Positions 10,236-19,925 are shown, numbered from the stretch's first letter. The stretch is 64,000 nucleotides of DNA from Prorocentrum cordatum (GCA_963575745.1 CAUYUJ010014760.1:1064077-1128076), one strand, 5' to 3'. The notes: a model not told the origin generated them from the sequence alone. Translations and numbers: made by a program.

Positions 10236-10542
10236 GGACCCCCAGGGGCCTCCCCGCGCGCGCGAACTAGAAATACTGTTTACCAGTTACCGGAGATGCT
10301 ATATTCGAGCAAAGTTTGATAGCACAGCTCGTTCCAGTATTGAACTATGTTCAAGGTTTCCGTTCAAGATCGCGGAACAAAAATCGGGAGCCGAATTCTC
10401 TCGAGGGAACTCGGTATGCCAAACAGCAGAACACGACTGTCTCGGCTACTGCGCTCCAAAAACGTGCCCGGGCCCCGAACCCAACTCCCACCCCCCACCC
10501 AACCCCCGAATCCCCACCCCCTCTCGCCTCTGGCCCGCTGGG

Positions 10543-11310
10543 CTATGGCGACTTCGCGATGGCATGGGGCAGCGGTGAAGTCGGGCATGTACCTCCACAG
10601 GAGCTACGCGGGGTCACTTCGAGGCCAATGTGGGGCCTCCAAGGGGCGTCTACAAGAGGAGAAACGTTGGCTATGAGCGGAACTGCGGACTCACTGCAAA
10701 GAAGGTAGTCGATCACAGTTCCTCCTCCGAGCAGGCCAGTGGCTACTTTCGGCTCAGTGGTAACTATACGGGCATGCAACCGACCGGGAATGCTTGATAT
10801 CTCAAGTTTTTCTGGGGTCAAGTTGAAATCGCCGCACACGATCCACGGAAGCTGCAGCGACCGCATCAGCCCTGCCAGTCGTTGGTACCTCCCCGCGTTC
10901 TGGCCTGCTGTGCCACAGCCATGGCGGGCGTAGAACGAGACCACCACGACGGAGATGCCTGCCAGATAGGCCACCACCGCCATGAAGCCATCGAAACACT
11001 GTGGGTAACCAGCTGGATGCAGGCGACTCTTCGCTGCTTGAGCTGGTCCGAGACGATGTGTTTGGAGATGGCCTTTGGACAGGATCCACTCACCTCCCCC
11101 GTTGCTGAAATCCTCCTGCGAGGCGCTGACAATCTTATTCGAGCGGCGAGCTTTGTTCTGCAATAGCCGTAGCCCTGAGCCCCGAGCTGCAGAAGCAACA
11201 TGGCGAAGCATAGAATCGTCGTGGAACTGCGTCTCGACGAAGCTGTAGTAGTCATAGCTCTGACCTCCCAACCAGGACCATGGCTTACTATTCTTAGTAG
11301 GTCCCCCCAT
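10543..11310 (-). pseudogene. LINE endonuclease (EEP/APE-like) domain
   Basis: A 255-residue frame with hallmark endonuclease/exonuclease/phosphatase motifs. FVETQF sits where the catalytic glutamate of the ETH motif is expected. WIVCGDFNLTPEKL is the GDFN motif. TVIDYLLCS follows, and WRPHIGLEV carries the C-terminal histidine. In APE-type LINEs this domain nicks target DNA to prime reverse transcription. The N-terminal start is lost or frameshifted upstream of 11310, and the frame stops shortly after the last motif without a reverse transcriptase. Confidence 0.7.
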
Positions 11311-11436
11311 GCAAGTGACACTCGCGTGGGATAATCGTGCATAATTCTAGATCTGGTCCCCGTCGCCCTCGGGCGCGCGAGACTGCGGAGTAGCACTGAC
11401 ACTCTTGCTCGCTGCCGTAGGTGACGAGGTCCCTAG

Positions 11437-12660
11437 TCACAGCTCGGCGTCCTCCGCTGCGGCCGCAGCGGCCGAGGTGGGTGCAGTTGCAGGCTTGTGC
11501 TTACCCTTGCCCTAGCCGCCGCCGCCTCCCTTGGCCTTCTTCAGGGCCTCCGATTGGAACTTGCCCTCCGAGAGGCGCCGAGCTTCGTCTTGAACCCGAG
11601 CTTCCTCAGCAGGGGAAGGCTTGGGCTCCCCAGACGCTGGCATGCTGGGGGGAGGAGCCTCCTTGCCCTCTCGCCGTGGGGCATTGCCAGCGCCACCACT
11701 GGGGGCTGCGGCCTCTGGCGCTGTCGGCGGCTGCGGGGCGGCCTCGCTTTCGGCGGCGCGCCTCTTCTTGGCCGCGCGGTGCTCGAGGGCCGCCCTGACA
11801 TTCGCGAGCTCCGCGGGCTGGGCCTGGACCTTCGCCTCCTTCGCCTCCATGTTGGTCTTAGTGGCCGCAAGGTTCACCTTGAGATCACGCAGCAGCTTCT
11901 TCTCGGCTTCCTCGCAATCGAGCGAGTCGATCTGGTTCACGAAGTCGGCGCCCCAGCTCACCTGGAAGATCGGCTTCTGAGCTGCCGCCCCCTCACCTGC
12001 AGGCGCAGGGGCGCCGATCTCCTCGGCGTGCTGCAGGGTGGCTGCCGCGGCGCGCCGTGCGGCCAGGGCCTCCGCGACCTCCTTGGCCACGGCCTGCTCC
12101 TTCGCCTCGGCGGCCTCCAGCTGGCCGCGATGGCGGAGCACGTTCGCCACCTGCTGGCCGTGGCGGTGGTCCGCTTCCTTCCACACTCCGTCGGCCTTGC
12201 GGAGGGCCTCCACGGGGGACAGCGGGGCTGCAATGCTCCTGGCTTCCTCCTCGAGCTTCGCGACCTGCTTCTTCAAGCTGGCCTGAGCGCCGTGTCTTCC
12301 GTGGACGCGAGGGCCTGTTCGAGCAGCGAGGCGGTGGTCGCCTGCGGCGACGCGCCCTGTGCCTGCTGGGGCGGCTGTCGGCGGCGGCGCGGGCTCTGCG
12401 AGCGGAGGATGCCCTTGGGATGCACCAAGGTGCAGGTCTCTTTCGCCTCCTCCTCATCAGCGAAGGTGACGCGAGGCCGCGAGGCACGGCGGCCTCCGCT
12501 GCGGTCCTGCTGCGCCGCCTGCTGGCTCGTGAAAAAGGACTAAACCTGCACCACAGCCCTTGCAAGCGAGGGTGTCCTGTTTAAGCAGCACGTCGTTGTA
12601 CTCGCAGCGCTGGCAGCTGGCGCAGCAGGTCCACTGGCGGTATAACCTTGTGGCGGACAT
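11437..12660 (-). pseudogene. LINE-like ORF1: zinc ribbon plus coiled coil
   Basis: Starts at an ATG at 12658-12660. Early residues contain CASCQRC and then CKGCG, a four-cysteine ribbon comparable to CKQC/CFHCG in the copy at 38995. The frame then shifts into a basic stretch (RPRVTFADEEEAKETC) and shifts back at about 12280 into an Ala/Glu/Lys-rich coiled coil that runs to a TAG at 11512-11514. Translation in the same frame continues past the TAG to about 11437. In non-LTR elements ORF1 proteins bind RNA; that role is inferred here. Two frameshifts and the stop make it a pseudogene unless they are sequencing errors. Confidence 0.6.
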
Positions 12661-12840
12661 GGCGGCGGCGAAACTAGGATTGGATGGATCCTGAGAGGAA
12701 AGAGAGAAAATGCTTCTGCTTGAGTCGAGACCGACACCAATATGGGAGGAAGGTGCGTCGATCTAGTCCATCAAGTGCCGCGGGGAGGCACAGAGGCTTC
12801 GGGCGCTTCCCCAAAATGGGTTCGGGGCCTAAGCGTTCGT
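12661..12840. other. Short non-coding interval
   Basis: Separates the retroelement start from a purine tract. No feature recognised. Confidence 0.4.
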
Positions 12841-13001
12841 TGAGGAGGAGGAGGAGGAGGAGGAGGAGGAGGAGGAGGAGGAGGAGGAGTAGCAGGAAGA
12901 GCAGGAGGAGAAGGAGGAGAAGGAGCAGGAGGAGCAGGAGGAGGAGGAGGAGCAGGAGGAGCAGGAGGAGCAGGAGGAGCAGGAGGAGCAGGAGGAGGAG
13001 G

Positions 13002-13032
<31 letters not shown>

Positions 13033-13430
13033 GGAGGAGGAGGAGGAGGAGAGGAGGAGGAGGAGAGGGAGAGGAGGAGCAGGAGGAGGAGGAAGCAGGA
13101 GGAGGAGGAGGAGGTAAGGAGGAGCAGGAGGAGGAGGAGGAGAGAGGAGGAGATTAGGAGGATATTAGGAGGAGAGGGAGAGGAGGGGAGGAGGAGGAGG
13201 AGGAGGAGGAGGAGCAGAGGGAGGAGGAGGAGGAGGAGGAGGAGGGGGATGAGGAGGAGGAATAGGAGGAGGAGGAGGAGAACGAGGAAAAGAGGAGAAG
13301 GAGGAGGAGAGTGTGCAAGACGAGAGGGATGAGGAGCAGAGGAGGAGGAGGAGGAGGAGGAGGAGGAGGAGGAGGAGGAGGAGGAGGAGGAGGAGGAGGA
13401 GGAGGAGGGGAGGGGGAGGGGGAGGGGGAC
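12841..13430 (+). repeat. (GGA)n/(GGAGCA)n purine array
   Basis: Nearly 600 bp of GGA triplets with regular GCA interruptions around 12900-13000. Confidence 0.95.
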
Positions 13431-13555
13431 AAGCTAGGTGCGCTCGCGTCATATCTAACGTCCTACCCCTCCCTCCCATCCCTTACCATGGCGCTGATTT
13501 TCTCTATCCGCGGACGTGTCGTAGCGGACTTGTGGCTCCGCGCGCGCGTGCGTAG

Positions 13556-13766
13556 TGGGTGGTGGTGCGCGTGCGTGCGTGCGTGCGTGCGTGCGTGTGT
13601 GGTTGTGGTGGTTGTGGTGGTGGTGGTGGTGGTGGTGGTGGTGGTGGTGGTGGTGGTGGTGGTGGTGGTGGTGGTGGTGGTGGTTGTGGCGGTGGTGGTG
13701 ATGGTGGTGGTGGTGCTGGTGCTGGTGGTGGTTGTGGTGGTGGTGGTGGTGGTGGTGGTGCGGCGC
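13556..13766 (+). repeat. (GTGC)n and (TGG)n microsatellites
   Basis: A GTGCGTGC run (about 13562-13600) passes into (GGT)n to 13760. His, Val, Gly and Thr frames across it are repeat read-through. Confidence 0.95.
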
Positions 13767-14069
13767 GGTGGTGGCGGGCGGATGGACGCGCGAGAAAGAG
13801 GCCCGCGCAGGGGCGAGAACGCCATCCTGAACGACGGAGGCCAAACACCGATCCGAAAATGAGGCCCACGCTGAAGCGGGAGCACGATTCGGAACGATTC
13901 GGGAGCAGAAATGAGGCCGGCGCCTCAGCGAGAGCAGCATTTTGAAAAAAACACCAGCGAAAACCGTTTCCCGGGAATCCTGTGTGTAAAAAGCAATACG
14001 CGGGGGGGTGTCGGATATCCTCGGGACGCCATCAGGGGAAGTGGGAGAGTATCTTCATATTGTGTAATT

Positions 14070-14250
14070 GTGGAGGGGGAGGGGGAGGGGGAGGGGGAGG
14101 AGGCGGAGGAGGAGGCGGAGGCGGAGGCGGAGGAGGAGGAGGAGGAGGAGGAGGAGGAGGAGGAGGAGGAGCAGGAGGAGGAGGGAGGAGGAGGAGAGGG
14201 AGAAGGAGAAGGAGGAGGAGGAGGAGGAGGAGGAGGAGGAGGAGGCGCGT
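14070..14250 (+). repeat. (GGA)n microsatellite
   Basis: Starts with GGGGGA hexamers, then GGCGGA and GGA units. Confidence 0.95.
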
Positions 14251-14308
14251 TGGCGGCATTTTCCTCTGGAGCCGGTCCTGCCCTACCGTTCCAGCTCGCC
14301 AGGGTCAC

Positions 14309-14440
14309 GTCGGGCCTGTCCCCCTATAGGAGGCAAGTTCAAACATAGTTTAAAACAAGCTCTGGGAGCGATGCTTGTTGACAATGTTTGCCTATTTGTT
14401 GTGGGGGCCTTTTTTGGCTGTTCTTGATGTTTCGTCCCAG
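14309..14440. mobile_element. F2-related foldback, right arm decayed
   Basis: Left arm GTCGGGCCTGTCCCCCTATAG matches F2. The right side keeps GATGTTTCGTCC but loses the GGGGGACAGGCCCGAC end. Confidence 0.55.
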
Positions 14441-14515
14441 CTCTACCTGGAGGAGGCCACGCCCGATCTAATTCCGGGCGGCCCAAGTGGGGTCGAAGCA
14501 GATCGAGGGGACGGA

Positions 14516-14690
14516 ACCATGCATCAGGGTAGGTCCTCGTGTTGGCGGCGGGTCCCGTTTCCATGCGGCATCGGCGCGCTCCGTCGCCACGTCAGGCGGC
14601 ATTGGCTTCGTGCCTCGGGGGGTACACTCCTCCCCGATATGCGGACCTGGCGCCCACGCGCCAACCCCACGGATCCGCACTGTATATGTC
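14516..14690. repeat. Dispersed repeat shared with 21179-21350
   Basis: ACCATGCATCA..GGGTCCCGTTTCCAT..CACTCCTCCCCGATA..TGGCGCCCACGCGCCAACCC recurs in order at 21179-21350, where the last part is a clearer hairpin of CATGGATTTGGCG and CGCCAACTCCATG. Confidence 0.65.
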
Positions 14691-14730
14691 AAGGTGAGCC
14701 CGCACAGATCGGGCCTGTGGATCGTGCCAA

Positions 14731-14782
14731 GGAGGAGGAGGAGGAGGAGGAGGAGGAGGAGGAGGAGGAGGAGGAGGAGGAG
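14731..14782 (+). repeat. (GGA)n microsatellite
   Basis: About 17 GGA units. It is followed to 14900 by repeated GATGCATCGCCGATG-type words. Confidence 0.9.
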
Positions 14783-15766
14783 TGTCGATGCGGCTCGATG
14801 TGGATCTCGATGTTCTCCACGTCGATGCCGCCGATGCATCGCCGACGTCGGGGATGCATCGCCGCTGCATCGGCCGATGCGGCGCGATCCGCCGACCCCC
14901 GGTCTACCTCGACCCGGTCTGGGCGGCCCCCATCCGTGCCTCCGACGCCGCTTCTCGTGCCGCGAACCTCGTCGGGCTCCCAGATCCAGTGGTCCCCCTC
15001 CTCTCTTCCCGCCTCCCCTCCCTGCCCTCCCCCTCCCCGGGGGCCAGTCTGCCACCGCGGGCGCCGCTCCTGCCGAAGTTGCGGCGAGACCCCGGGGGCG
15101 CCGCTTCCGCTCCCCCCTCCCCGCTTGGGGCCCGGACCGCGGGAGAGCGCGCTCGTCGCGCTTCGGGCCGTGGCGATTGGACAGCTCCTGGCGCCACGGA
15201 GTGGCCAGTACACAGCATCGTCGCGCGGCCCCTCTGTGCGAGAGGGCGGGGCGGAAGGGGCGGAGCCAGCCGCGAGGGCTGCTGCCGCCTGCTGAGGGGT
15301 CGTGCTCCCTGCTGCGAAGAAGTGCGCGGCGGCCAGGTGCCCTGGCACAAGGGCGACCAGGGCCGCACGAGGCTCGGCCGCTGCACCGCGCTCTTGCGGG
15401 AGGGAGGGCATCAGCCTCGTTCCAACCGATCCCCATTCCCACTGGGCCGTGGCATCTCAGCCCCGCCAGGTCACCCGCCCAGGTGGGAGCAGGGGCTAGG
15501 CTCTGCGACGCGGGAAGGGAAGAGCACATATCCCCACCGAGGGGAGCACATATCCCCACGACAGTGGGGATGGGAATGGGTGAAACGACACTCTGAGCGG
15601 GGGGGGGGGGCAGGGGAGGGAGGTGGGAGATGCGTGGCAAGTTTGGCCCAAGCGTTAGGCGGTGGCTCGGTCCTGGGCCGCCCTGGCCGCGCCGCCCTCC
15701 AGAGCGGGCCGCCGGCGCGCGTGCGCGAGGCTGGGTGCTCGGGGGCCTCCCTGGACCCTGGATGCC

Positions 15767-16790
15767 ATGCACCAGATCGGCGCAGCGCTGACGGACTGGG
15801 GCGTGTCCGCCGCGTGCGGCCTGAGCCTGCTGGTGCTGCACAGGCACGGCGCGCCGCGGCGGAGGCACGGAGGTGCCCCTCGCTGGTACGACTGCTTCAT
15901 GTACGTCTACGTCGCCGAGGGCGTCGCCTGCTTCGCGGGCGGCTTCATGTGGTCTAGCGGCGCCAACAAGACGTGCGCCCTGATGGGGGAGCTGGAGCCA
16001 GCGACGCAGATGTGGTGCTTCCTCATGATCCAGGGGATGTGCGCCGAGGGGCTCGCGCTCATCCTGGCCAGCCGCGAGCTCGCGGGCGGCTCGGAGGGGC
16101 AGGCCCTCCTGCCTCGGGCGCTGCCGGAGACGATGGCGTTCGCCGCATCTTGGGCGCGAGTGAGTGGGGGGCGACAAGGTGGAGGGGCTGGAGGGTTTCT
16201 CCGAAGGGCTTAGGTGACCCCTCCTCCTCCTCCTCCTCCTCCTCCTCCTCCTCCTCCTTCCTTCCTCCTCTCCCTCCTCCTCCCTCCTCCTCCTCCTCCT
16301 CCTCCTCCTCCTCCTCCTCCTCCTCCTCCTCTCCTCCTCCTCCTCCTCCGCCTCCCTCCCTCCTCCTCCTCCTCCACTCCACCTCCTCCTCTCTCCTCCT
16401 CCTCCTCCTCCTCCTCCTCCTCCTCCTCCTCCTCCTCCTCCTCCTCCTCCTCCTCCTCCTCCTCCTCCTTGGGTCGCCTACGGACCCGTGGAAACCGTGC
16501 AGGAGGGGCAGCGAGGGCTGTCGGCAAGGGACCCTTCAGGGCCCCGTGTATCGCCCCCCATTCACTCGCGCCCAACGCATCGTGCATACTATACGGCCTG
16601 GCTCTGGCCAGCGGTGCCAGCATCTCGCTGATCTATCGAAGACGCCTGCAGCGGATCGCCGCCGCACCCTGCCGGTTGAAAGACGCCCGTGCGGCCAATC
16701 TTGGGATACAGAGTCTGGCCAAGCTGTTGGACTATGCATTCCCCCAGCCGTTGTGGAACCCCTTCGGGGGAACACGTGGGAGAGAAGGAC
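15767..16790 (+). CDS. Multi-pass membrane protein fragment, interrupted by an introner
   Basis: Exon a (15767-16149) opens with ATG and encodes about 128 residues. Three hydrophobic spans are visible: about residues 8-24, 44-65 and about 83-106. Removing 16150-16581 joins GCATC to GTGCAT in phase and creates a fourth span (MAFAASCILYGLALASG, continuing to SLIY) in exon b, which starts at 16582. From 16638 the exon overlaps a block repeated at 18.7 and 20.2 kb, so its 3' limit is uncertain and may lie anywhere up to about 16790. An open frame without ATG also continues upstream to 15662. The fold resembles a small polytopic membrane protein, but I recognise no family. Confidence 0.55.
16150..16575. 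mobile_element. Introner-like element with 26-bp ends and 6-bp target duplication
   Basis: The left end TTGGGCGCGAGTGAGTGGGG and right end CCCCATTCACTCGCGCCCAA are inverted copies over about 25-26 bp with one mismatch. CGCATC flanks both sides (16144-16149 and 16576-16581). Removing the element plus one CGCATC restores the membrane-protein frame. Every possible junction inside the duplication gives non-GT..AG ends. The interior is mostly a TCC array. Confidence 0.8.
16213..16470 (+). repeat. (TCC)n array inside the introner
   Basis: Almost pure CCT triplets make up more than half of the inserted element. Confidence 0.95.
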
Positions 16791-16960
16791 GAGGAGATGG
16801 ATGATGAGATGAAAGAGGAGGAGGAGGATGAAGAGGATGAGGAGGAGGAGGAGGGAGAAGAAAGTGAGGTCTCTTGAGGCCGTCTTGTGGCTCCCTGGGA
16901 GCTTCCTGGGAGCAGGACCTCTGAGGGACCTCTGAGGGGCCTTCCCTTTCTCCCCCGAGT
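16638..16960 (+). repeat. Composite dispersed block, copy 1
   Basis: Order: AAGACGCCTGCAGCGG, then GTTGGACTATGC..CCCCCAGCCG, then AACCCCTTCGGGG..ACACGTGGG, then a GAGGA-rich stretch, then GGGAGCTTCCTGGGAGC. The same order occurs at 18700-19060 and 20224-20470. In this copy the segment near LAKLLDYAFPQPLWNPFG is open and in frame with the membrane-protein exon. Confidence 0.65.
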
Positions 16961-17099
16961 CTGCTTGAGCCCGTGTCAGGCTTGCCTTTCCCATTCGCAG
17001 ACTTTGGATCGCAGCGGGTGTGTCCGTAGACACGAGAACGGCGATGCAGGTAACGGCAATGTAGGCTCCGGTGTCGTAGGAACGCGCGGCTCGTGATTT

Positions 17100-17232
17100 C
17101 CTACAATTCGCTGTGTCGTTTTCGTTCGATGCATTCGCGTATTTGGAAGGTAGGAATGTGTGATTCGTGATTTCCTACAAGTCGGTTCCCAACATCACCG
17201 TTAAGCAACAGCGCCGTTAGCGTGGCCTTGGT
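17100..17232. other. Short non-coding interval with a duplicated motif
   Basis: TCGTGATTTCCTACAA occurs twice (17094 and 17166). Nothing else recognised. Confidence 0.4.
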
Positions 17233-17310
17233 GTGTGTGGGACCCCTCGGCCTTCAAGAGGCCGCGTTGGGGGCCTCTCTGGGCAGCCTCGCCCTCGCGT
17301 GTTGCTCTCT
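17233..17310 (+). repeat. Direct repeat, left copy, flanking a GGA array
   Basis: GGACCCCTCGGCCTTCAAG through GCAGCCTCGCCCTCGCGTG recurs almost exactly at 17869-17937, on the far side of the GGA array. A fragment also follows the GGA array at 21640. Confidence 0.8.
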
Positions 17311-17312
17311 GG

Positions 17313-17398
17313 GACGTCGACCCCCTGGGGTTTCAACCTATTCCCCGGGACCACCGGTTTTCATCCTGAGTCGCTTTTTGACTCGAGGGGGTCTGGGA
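17313..17398 (-). mobile_element. F1 element with internal deletion, reverse orientation
   Basis: Starts GACGTCGACCCCCTGGGG, includes TTCCCCGGGACCACCGG, and jumps from GAGTCGCTTTTTGAC directly to TCGAGGGGGTCTGGG. The right terminus is intact while about 90 bp of core is missing. Confidence 0.75.
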
Positions 17399-17429
17399 TG
17401 GGCATCTGGTGGGGCCTGGCCTCTGGATC

Positions 17430-17868
17430 CGGAGGAGGAGGAGGAGGAGGAGGAGGAGTAGGAGGAGGAGGGGGAGGTGGAGGAGGGGGAGGAGGAGGAG
17501 GAGGAGGAGGAGGAGGAGGAGGAGGAGGAGGAGGAGGAGAGGAGGCGGAGGAGGAGGAGGAGGAGGAGGAGGGGGAGGAGGAGGAGCAGGGGAGGAGGAG
17601 GAGGAGGAGGAGGAGGAGGAGGAGGAGGAGGAGGAGGAGGAGGAGGAGGAGGAGGAGGAGGAGGAGGAGGAGGAGGAGAGGAGGAGGAGGAGGAGGAGGA
17701 GGAGGAGGAGGAGGAGGGAGGAGGAGGGAGGAGGAGGAGGAGGAGGAGGAGGAGGAGGAGGAGGAGGAGGAGGAGGAGGAGGAGGAGGAGGAGAGGAGGA
17801 GGAGGAGGAGGGGGAGGAGGAGGAGGAGGAGGAGGAGGAGGGGGAGGAGGAGGAGGAGGAGGAGGAGG
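17430..17868 (+). repeat. (GGA)n array, about 440 bp
   Basis: One of the longest pure triplet arrays here, lying between two copies of a direct repeat. Confidence 0.95.
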
Positions 17869-17945
17869 GGGACCCCTCAGCCTTCAAGAGGCCACTTTGG
17901 GGGGGGCCTCTCTGGGCAGCCTCGCCCTCGCGTGTGGTTCTCTCT
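17869..17945 (+). repeat. Direct repeat, right copy
   Basis: Matches 17233-17310 with a few substitutions and an expanded G run. Confidence 0.8.
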
Positions 17946-18025
17946 TCGGGTGGGGTCTCGGCGGGGATCGGCCGAGGCCCCCGCTGGGCACCTGCAAACA
18001 AGGTTTGAAAGTCAATTTGGGCCTA

Positions 18026-18198
18026 CAGTCAAAAACCCTAGTAAGGACGCGCGACTCTGCTCAGGGTACCCTTGCGTCCTTGCTCTTCCTTGCTCTTGCG
18101 TCCTTGAGGTCTTCGTCGTCCGCGGCCCCAGAAATCCCAACGTCGGCTTCCAAGGGTCTTGCGTCCTTACCGCGCGTCCTTATTAGGGTTTTTGACTG
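18026..18198. mobile_element. F4 Tc1/mariner-like MITE with TA target duplication
   Basis: Perfectly placed TA on both sides (18024-18025 and 18199-18200). The ends CAGTCAAAAACCCTAGTAAG and CTTATTAGGGTTTTTGACTG are near-perfect inverted repeats of about 28 bp. It carries no transposase and is 173 bp, like the copy at 8352. Confidence 0.9.
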
Positions 18199-18200
18199 TA

Positions 18201-18345
18201 TCCCTCTGCGGGAGGAATATTCAAAAACGGTAAAAAAATAGTCTGGGGCCGATAGTTTGCCTACCTGTGGCCATTTTTGAAGCTTTTTGGGGGTATGTTT
18301 GATTCTTCGTCGAACATTTGGCTGTAGGGGGGACATGCCCGACCT
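18201..18345. mobile_element. F2 foldback, left end missing at the F4 junction
   Basis: CCCTCTGCGGGAGGAATATTC begins immediately after the F4 target duplication. The right arm ends GGGGACATGCCCGACC. The outermost left arm is absent, so F4 insertion or deletion removed it. Confidence 0.7.
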
Positions 18346-18599
18346 GAAACTATGGTGATCCTTATCTCATTCATTGTTTTGCCGATCGGCGCGGGCCCTC
18401 GGACCCCCCCCCTCCCCCCCCCCTCGCGGAGTGGATCTTGGCTGCTTTTGTCGCTTGTTTCAGGCATGTGGAGCCTTTTTCATAGGACGCACTGCCGCAA
18501 GCAGGCGCATTAAGCAGAGGTCCAGAGCCAGACCCCTCCCCCCCAGTTCGCCCAATGTCGAAACGCCAAATCAGAAAACGCTCACATGTTAGACCAGTT

Positions 18600-18672
18600 T
18601 AAACTATTTGTTAACTGTTTCGATTTTGGTCGTCAAAGATCCGCCTGTCGGGGGACATGCCCGACCTAACAC
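18600..18672. mobile_element. F2 half element
   Basis: Right arm only: TCGTCAAAGATCCGCCTG, then GGGGGACATGCCCGACC and TAACAC. Confidence 0.65.
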
Positions 18673-18699
18673 AGTGTTTAACACAATGAAGAAGTTCGG

Positions 18700-19320
18700 C
18701 ACGCCTGGAACCCCTTCGATCTATCGAGCGGGGGTGGTGGATCGAGGACTCCTACGGAGAGTTATTGCTGCCCCCTGCCTTTCCGGATACGCTTGTGTGG
18801 CCAACCGTTTTTTGGGCAAAGGTTGGCCAAGTTGTTGGACAATGTGTTCCCCCAGCCGGTGTGGAAACCCTTCGGGGAAGACGTCGGGGAGGAAGAGGGG
18901 GATGATGAGAGGGAGGAAAACAGGAGGAGGAAGAGACGGATGAGGAGAACTGTTGGGAGCCTCTTGGGGCTTCCTATGGGCCTTAACATGCCTCGTGGGG
19001 CCCTCCTTGGGCCTTTTGGGGGCCTGTGGGAGCTTCTTTGGCCGTCCTAGGGCGTTCCTTGCCCGTTTGACCCCGTCGAAAGCTGTGTTGAGGGCCTCTC
19101 TGGGCCGACTTGGGGCCTCCTGGGGCGCTTCAGGGTCGTCTTGAAAGTTTCTGGGGCCGTCTTGGGGGCATCTTGGGCCGCCTTGAGGGCCCATCTTGGA
19201 AGTATCTTGGGCGATCTTGTGGCGATCTTGGGGGTCTCTTGGGCCGCCTTGTGCCGCCGGAAGGCCGAAAAGGAGCAAATGCCCAAATCCGTCAAACATC
19301 CATGAACATCTATAATTTTG
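18700..19320 (+). repeat. Composite dispersed block, copy 2, passing into a CTTGGGCC array
   Basis: Contains GTTGGCCAAGTTGTTGGAC, CCCCCAGCCGGTGTGG, ACCCTTCGGGGAAGACG, then a GAGGA stretch and CTTGGGGCC repeats. The LAKLLDNVFPQPVWKPFG peptide can still be read but upstream frames differ from copy 1. Confidence 0.65.
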
Positions 19321-19925
19321 GCCTCTTCGGGCCTTCTGTTGTATGTCCGATTGGAGACTTCCTCGGCCGTCTTGGAGGCCTCTTGGGCCTCTTGGGCCAT
19401 CTTGAGGTCAGTTTAGGTCGTCTTGGGTGCATCTTGGGCCGTCTTGGAGACATCTTGCGGCCATCTTGGGCTATCTCGGGCCATCTTGGCCGTTTTCGAG
19501 GCCACGTTGGGAATCTTGGAGGCCTCTTGGGCCATCTTTGGGTCCTCTTGTGCTGTCTTGGTCGTTTCTGAGGCCGTCATGGGGCAATTTGGGGGGCCTC
19601 TTTAGGCGATCTTGAGGGCCGTCGGAAGGCCGACGGAAGGCCGACCCGGAGCAAATACCAAACACCTTGGACAACTTAAGGCACATCAATGATTTTGGCT
19701 CCTTCGGAAGCGTGCCTTCCTGTATGTCCTGTTGGTGGCCTCCTGGGTCGTCTTGGAGGCCTCTTGGGAGCTTCTTGGACTATCCTGGGCCATGTTGAAC
19801 CCATCTTGGGCCGTCTCGGGTGCATCTTGGGTCGTCTGGGGCTCTCTTGGGAGCATCGTGGCCGTCTTGGAGGCCATCTGGAGTGTCTGGGAGGCCTCTT
19901 GGGAGCCGATGGGGCCCACGGAGGC
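19320..19925 (+). repeat. CTTGGGCCGTCTTGGAGGCC higher-order array
   Basis: Two larger units, each ending in GAGCAAAT..ACATCAATGATTTTGGC-type spacers (19280 and 19660), then GTCTTGGAGGCCTCTTGGG words at 9-18 bp spacing. Long frames across it (Leu, Gly, Arg, Ser, Trp) arise from the repeat. Confidence 0.75.

Larger units (their letters stand above)
10543..12660 (-). mobile_element. Degraded LINE-like retroelement (ORF1 plus endonuclease)
   Basis: Read on the minus strand: a zinc-ribbon-like segment, a coiled-coil and basic ORF1, then an endonuclease/exonuclease/phosphatase domain. The order matches the plus-strand locus at 38995-40623. No reverse transcriptase follows the endonuclease, so the copy is 3'-truncated and non-functional. 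Coding frames are broken by at least two frameshifts and one in-frame TAG. Confidence 0.7.

Noticed and set aside
12684-13432. Long Arg/Glu/Gly or Pro/Ser/Leu frames across GGA or TCC arrays, here and at 5155-5829, 6958-7609, 14068-14427, 17233-18241 and 49313-50455
   Set aside because: Triplet repeats cannot contain stop codons in most frames; composition equals the repeat and no other protein signal is present.
13455-13940. Poly-His and poly-Thr ORFs
   Set aside because: Read-through of the (TGG)n microsatellite.
18170-18200. TTAGGGTTTTTG as a telomere remnant
   Set aside because: It is the terminal inverted repeat of F4, with a TA duplication outside it.
18940-19640. Long Leu/Gly/Arg/Trp frames over CTTGGGCC arrays, also at 9753-10319 and 20341-21388
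   Set aside because: Short-period repeat with no stops; frames change at every indel and no homologous domain is visible.
19685-19715. ATTTTGGCTC resembling the 3' part of the dinoflagellate spliced leader
   Set aside because: Only about ten bases match and the upstream CCGTAGCC part is absent; the same spacer recurs within an array.
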